Shown piece after piece: positions 5,060 through 6,578 of a stretch of DNA of 6,578 nucleotides. Position numbers and translations under genes: made by a program. Source of the stretch: an uncultured Oscillibacter sp. (GTDB lineage Bacteria > Bacillota > Clostridia > Oscillospirales > Oscillospiraceae); NCBI GenBank assembly GCA_905200545.1, contig CAJKKQ010000044.1:1-6578 (forward strand), given 5' to 3'. Positions within the stretch are counted from its first letter, which is position 1, and each line of letters begins with the position of its first letter. The notes beneath the pieces are model-generated. The model was not told where the DNA came from, did not search any database, and worked only from the letters and a program-made list of their open reading frames with translations.

Positions 5060-6277
5060 ATGAGAAAGAATAACCTGCAAAAGAAAAAAAGAGGGACGGG
5101 TGTGCTGCGCTGCCTGGCGGCCTTTGTGCTGGCGCTGGCAGTGGTGACGGCAGACCTTTCTCCCGCTGCCGCTGTCACCTGGGCAGATGTCAACGACCTC
5201 AAGGACGAGGCCGGAGATCTGGCGGATCAGCGCAAGGAGTTGGAGAGCCAGCTGGATGCCCTGGCCGACGACAAGAGCGAGGCCCTGAAGCGGAAGGATC
5301 TGCTGGATCAGCAGATCACCAACCTCTCCAGCCAGATCCGGAATGTGGAGGCGCAGATCTCCACCTATGAGACCCTCATCACCCAGACGGAGGCGGAGCT
5401 GGCGGAGGCCCAGGAAAAGGAAGAGGCTCAGTATGAGCTCTTTTGCAGCCGGGTCCGGGATATGGAGAAGCGGGGAACTGTCAGCTACTGGTCGGTGCTG
5501 TTCCGTGCCACCAGCTTTACAGACCTTCTGGGCCGGCTGGATATCATCAATGAGATCATGGATGCCGACCAGGCAGTCATTGATGAGCTGAAGGCCCTTC
5601 AGGAGGAAATCGAGACCAAGAAAACAGAGCTGGAGACCAGCAAAAAGGAATCCGAGGCCGCCAAGGCGGATCTGGTCACCAAGAAAAATGATCTGGATGT
5701 CCAGAGGACCAAGGCCAACCAGCTGGTCCAGGAGATCGAGTCCAACGAGAGCGAGTACCAGTCCACGCTGGACGCCATCGAGGCGGAGGAAGAGTCCATT
5801 CAGAAGAAGATCGTCCAACTGTCCCAGCAGCTGGCGGCACAGAACGGCAGCAGCTCCAGCGCGGCATTGGGCGGGTATATCTGGCCGGTATCCAGCCGCC
5901 GCATTACCTCCCCCTTCGGCAACCGGAATACGGGAATTGCCGGGGCTTCCACCAACCACAAGGGCGTGGATATCGGCGGCGTATACTACACATCCCAGGT
6001 CCATGCGGCCAAGGCCGGAACCGTGATCATCTCCACCTATTCCAGCTCTTACGGCAACTATGTGGTGGTTTCCCACGGCAGCGGCAATACCACCCTCTAT
6101 GCCCATATGAGCAGCCGCAGCGTCAGTGTGGGCGACTATGTCAATCAGGGCGATGTTCTGGGCATTACCGGTTCCACCGGCATTTCCAGCGGCCCCCATC
6201 TGCATTTCGAGATTACCGAAAACGGCACCCGGGTGAACCCCCTCAATTATCTCACGGGGTACATTCAGGCCTGGTAA
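5060..6277 (+). CDS. Secreted coiled-coil M23 peptidase, likely FtsEX-controlled peptidoglycan hydrolase (EnvC/PcsB-like)
   Basis: The 405-residue product starts with a signal peptide: a basic N-terminus, a hydrophobic core at about 15-31, and likely cleavage after SPAAA (A38). Residues about 43-130 and 160-262 are charged heptad-type coiled coils. Between them lies a segment (RVRDMEKRGTVSYWSVLFRA, then SFTDLLGRLDIINEIM) like that in PcsB and CwlO N-terminal domains. A short Gly/Ser linker (263-272) leads to an M23 domain, about 273-398. Its residues are intact: H300 and D304 (HKGVD), H349 (YAHM), and H380 and H382 (PHLHFE). By family knowledge H300, D304 and H382 bind zinc, while H349 and H380 serve catalysis, so endopeptidase activity on peptide cross-links is expected. 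E. coli EnvC has lost these ligands and only activates amidases; this one may cut directly. It follows ftsX by 15 bases, with AGGTG (5051-5055) 4 bases before the ATG, and is followed by a strong terminator. Confidence 0.93.
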   Translation: MRKNNLQKKKRGTGVLRCLAAFVLALAVVTADLSPAAAVTWADVNDLKDEAGDLADQRKELESQLDALADDKSEALKRKDLLDQQITNLSSQIRNVEAQISTYETLITQTEAELAEAQEKEEAQYELFCSRVRDMEKRGTVSYWSVLFRATSFTDLLGRLDIINEIMDADQAVIDELKALQEEIETKKTELETSKKESEAAKADLVTKKNDLDVQRTKANQLVQEIESNESEYQSTLDAIEAEEESIQKKIVQLSQQLAAQNGSSSSAALGGYIWPVSSRRITSPFGNRNTGIAGASTNHKGVDIGGVYYTSQVHAAKAGTVIISTYSSSYGNYVVVSHGSGNTTLYAHMSSRSVSVGDYVNQGDVLGITGSTGISSGPHLHFEITENGTRVNPLNYLTGYIQAW

Positions 6278-6300
6278 CCTGTGTTTTCGGGCATAACGGA

Positions 6301-6337
6301 CCCTCCCGCTCCATACCATGGAGCGGGAGGGCTTTTG
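6301..6337 (+). terminator. Strong intrinsic terminator ending the ftsEX operon
   Basis: CCCTCCCGCTCC (6301-6312) pairs perfectly with GGAGCGGGAGGG (6320-6331), and two A-T pairs inside can leave a 3-base loop at 6315-6317. The tail is C then TTTT, G, TT, a short and interrupted T run. The very GC-rich 12-bp stem should compensate. It starts 23 bases after the M23 gene stop codon. Its 3' arm also holds the ribosome binding site of the next gene. Confidence 0.88.
6325..6331 (+). promoter_or_regulatory. Ribosome binding site buried in the terminator 3' arm
   Basis: GGGAGGG at 6325-6331 lies 8 bases before the ATG at 6340, a normal Shine-Dalgarno distance. In any transcript that includes the whole hairpin these bases would be paired with 6301-6307 and hidden from the ribosome. 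Confidence 0.5.
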
Positions 6338-6339
6338 TT

Positions 6340-6578
6340 ATGATGGGATTGATTGTATGGCAGCAGCCGGGGGCCGGAAAACGGCTGCGGACGGTGACGG
6401 CACAAGAGACGGCCATTTTGCGGGTGCCGTTTTTGCAGGTGGAGGTTGTACGGGGCCCCCGGACCCGGCCGGGGACACTGGAGCGGCGGATGATCCGTGC
6501 GGCCCAAAAGCTGCGCCAGGCGGGCGTGAGATACACGGTGCTCCCGGCGGGAGAACTATGCGCGCCGAATGCTGCATA
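6340..6578 (+). CDS. Unrecognised protein, N-terminal part, cut by window end
   Basis: A frame with two successive ATGs (6340, 6343) stays open to the window end, giving at least 79 residues beginning MMGLIVWQQPGAGKRLRTVT. The first ATG has GGGAGGG 8 bases upstream. The visible part has a mixed, protein-like composition and is very basic (RGPRTRPGTLERRMIRAAQK), with a probable helix LERRMIRAAQKLRQAG followed by VRYTVLPAG. There is no signal peptide or membrane segment so far. I do not recognise the family. Other frames over this stretch, on both strands, are also open, but their proteins are dominated by Gly, Ala and Pro, so this frame is preferred. No promoter of its own is evident; expression may come from read-through of the preceding terminator. 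Confidence 0.6.
   Translation, partial: MMGLIVWQQPGAGKRLRTVTAQETAILRVPFLQVEVVRGPRTRPGTLERRMIRAAQKLRQAGVRYTVLPAGELCAPNAA

Noticed and set aside
4196..6319. Very long minus-strand open frame (707 codons) opposite ftsX and the M23 gene
   Set aside because: Its protein is dominated by Gly, Leu, His and Ile with no domain pattern, and it lies antisense to two well-recognised genes with full motifs. It is an effect of codon bias on the opposite strand.
6357..6578. Alternative plus-strand frame open to the window end
   Set aside because: The predicted protein is almost all Gly, Ala, Pro and Asp with no structure pattern. The frame starting at 6340 has the better ribosome binding site and composition.

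Overview
This window looks like ordinary chromosomal core DNA from a Gram-positive, fairly GC-rich member of the Clostridia, probably an Oscillospiraceae/Ruminococcaceae-type gut bacterium. The evidence is the strong AGGAGG-type ribosome binding sites, the DUF4830-type anchored protein (a family I associate with gut Firmicutes), a Firmicutes-style FtsE-FtsX-secreted coiled-coil hydrolase operon, and GC-ending codons. The taxonomic call is inference; nothing in the window fixes the genus. I see no mobile element, CRISPR array, tRNA or rRNA.

Layout: (1) Positions 1-584 hold the last half of tuf (EF-Tu), followed by a perfectly palindromic hairpin at 596-627. That hairpin lies between tuf and a convergent minus-strand gene, so it can serve both. 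(2) The minus-strand gene, 640-1110, encodes a small membrane-anchored DUF4830-type protein; ribosome-binding-site spacing favours its second ATG. (3) Divergent from it is an RsuA-type 16S rRNA pseudouridine synthase, 1197-1919. (4) A 156-bp AT-rich spacer carries two overlapping inverted repeats and a clear promoter (TTGCAT, 17 bp, TATAAT). It drives a PucR/CdaR-type regulator, 2076-3167, which ends in a strong intrinsic terminator. (5) A 304-bp intergenic region carries a small inverted repeat, a second promoter with the same two hexamers and spacer, and a roughly 100-nt leader with a hairpin. It leads into ftsE-ftsX-M23 peptidase (3472-6277). (6) A strong terminator follows, and its 3' arm also supplies the ribosome binding site of a further gene that runs off the window end.

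How the genes work together: FtsE (cytoplasmic ATPase) and FtsX (four-TM transmembrane partner with a large outer loop) form the FtsEX complex, which activates peptidoglycan hydrolases outside the cell. The third gene encodes the expected partner, a secreted coiled-coil protein. In this organism it ends in an M23 endopeptidase domain with all metal-binding and catalytic residues present, so it may be the hydrolase itself and not only an activator. The regulator just upstream has an unknown ligand. Its promoter matches that of ftsE, but a regulatory link is only a hypothesis. I found no convincing new biological system; the points most worth checking are the operator-like repeats before the regulator, the active-site-intact FtsEX partner, and the overlap of terminator and ribosome binding site near the end.
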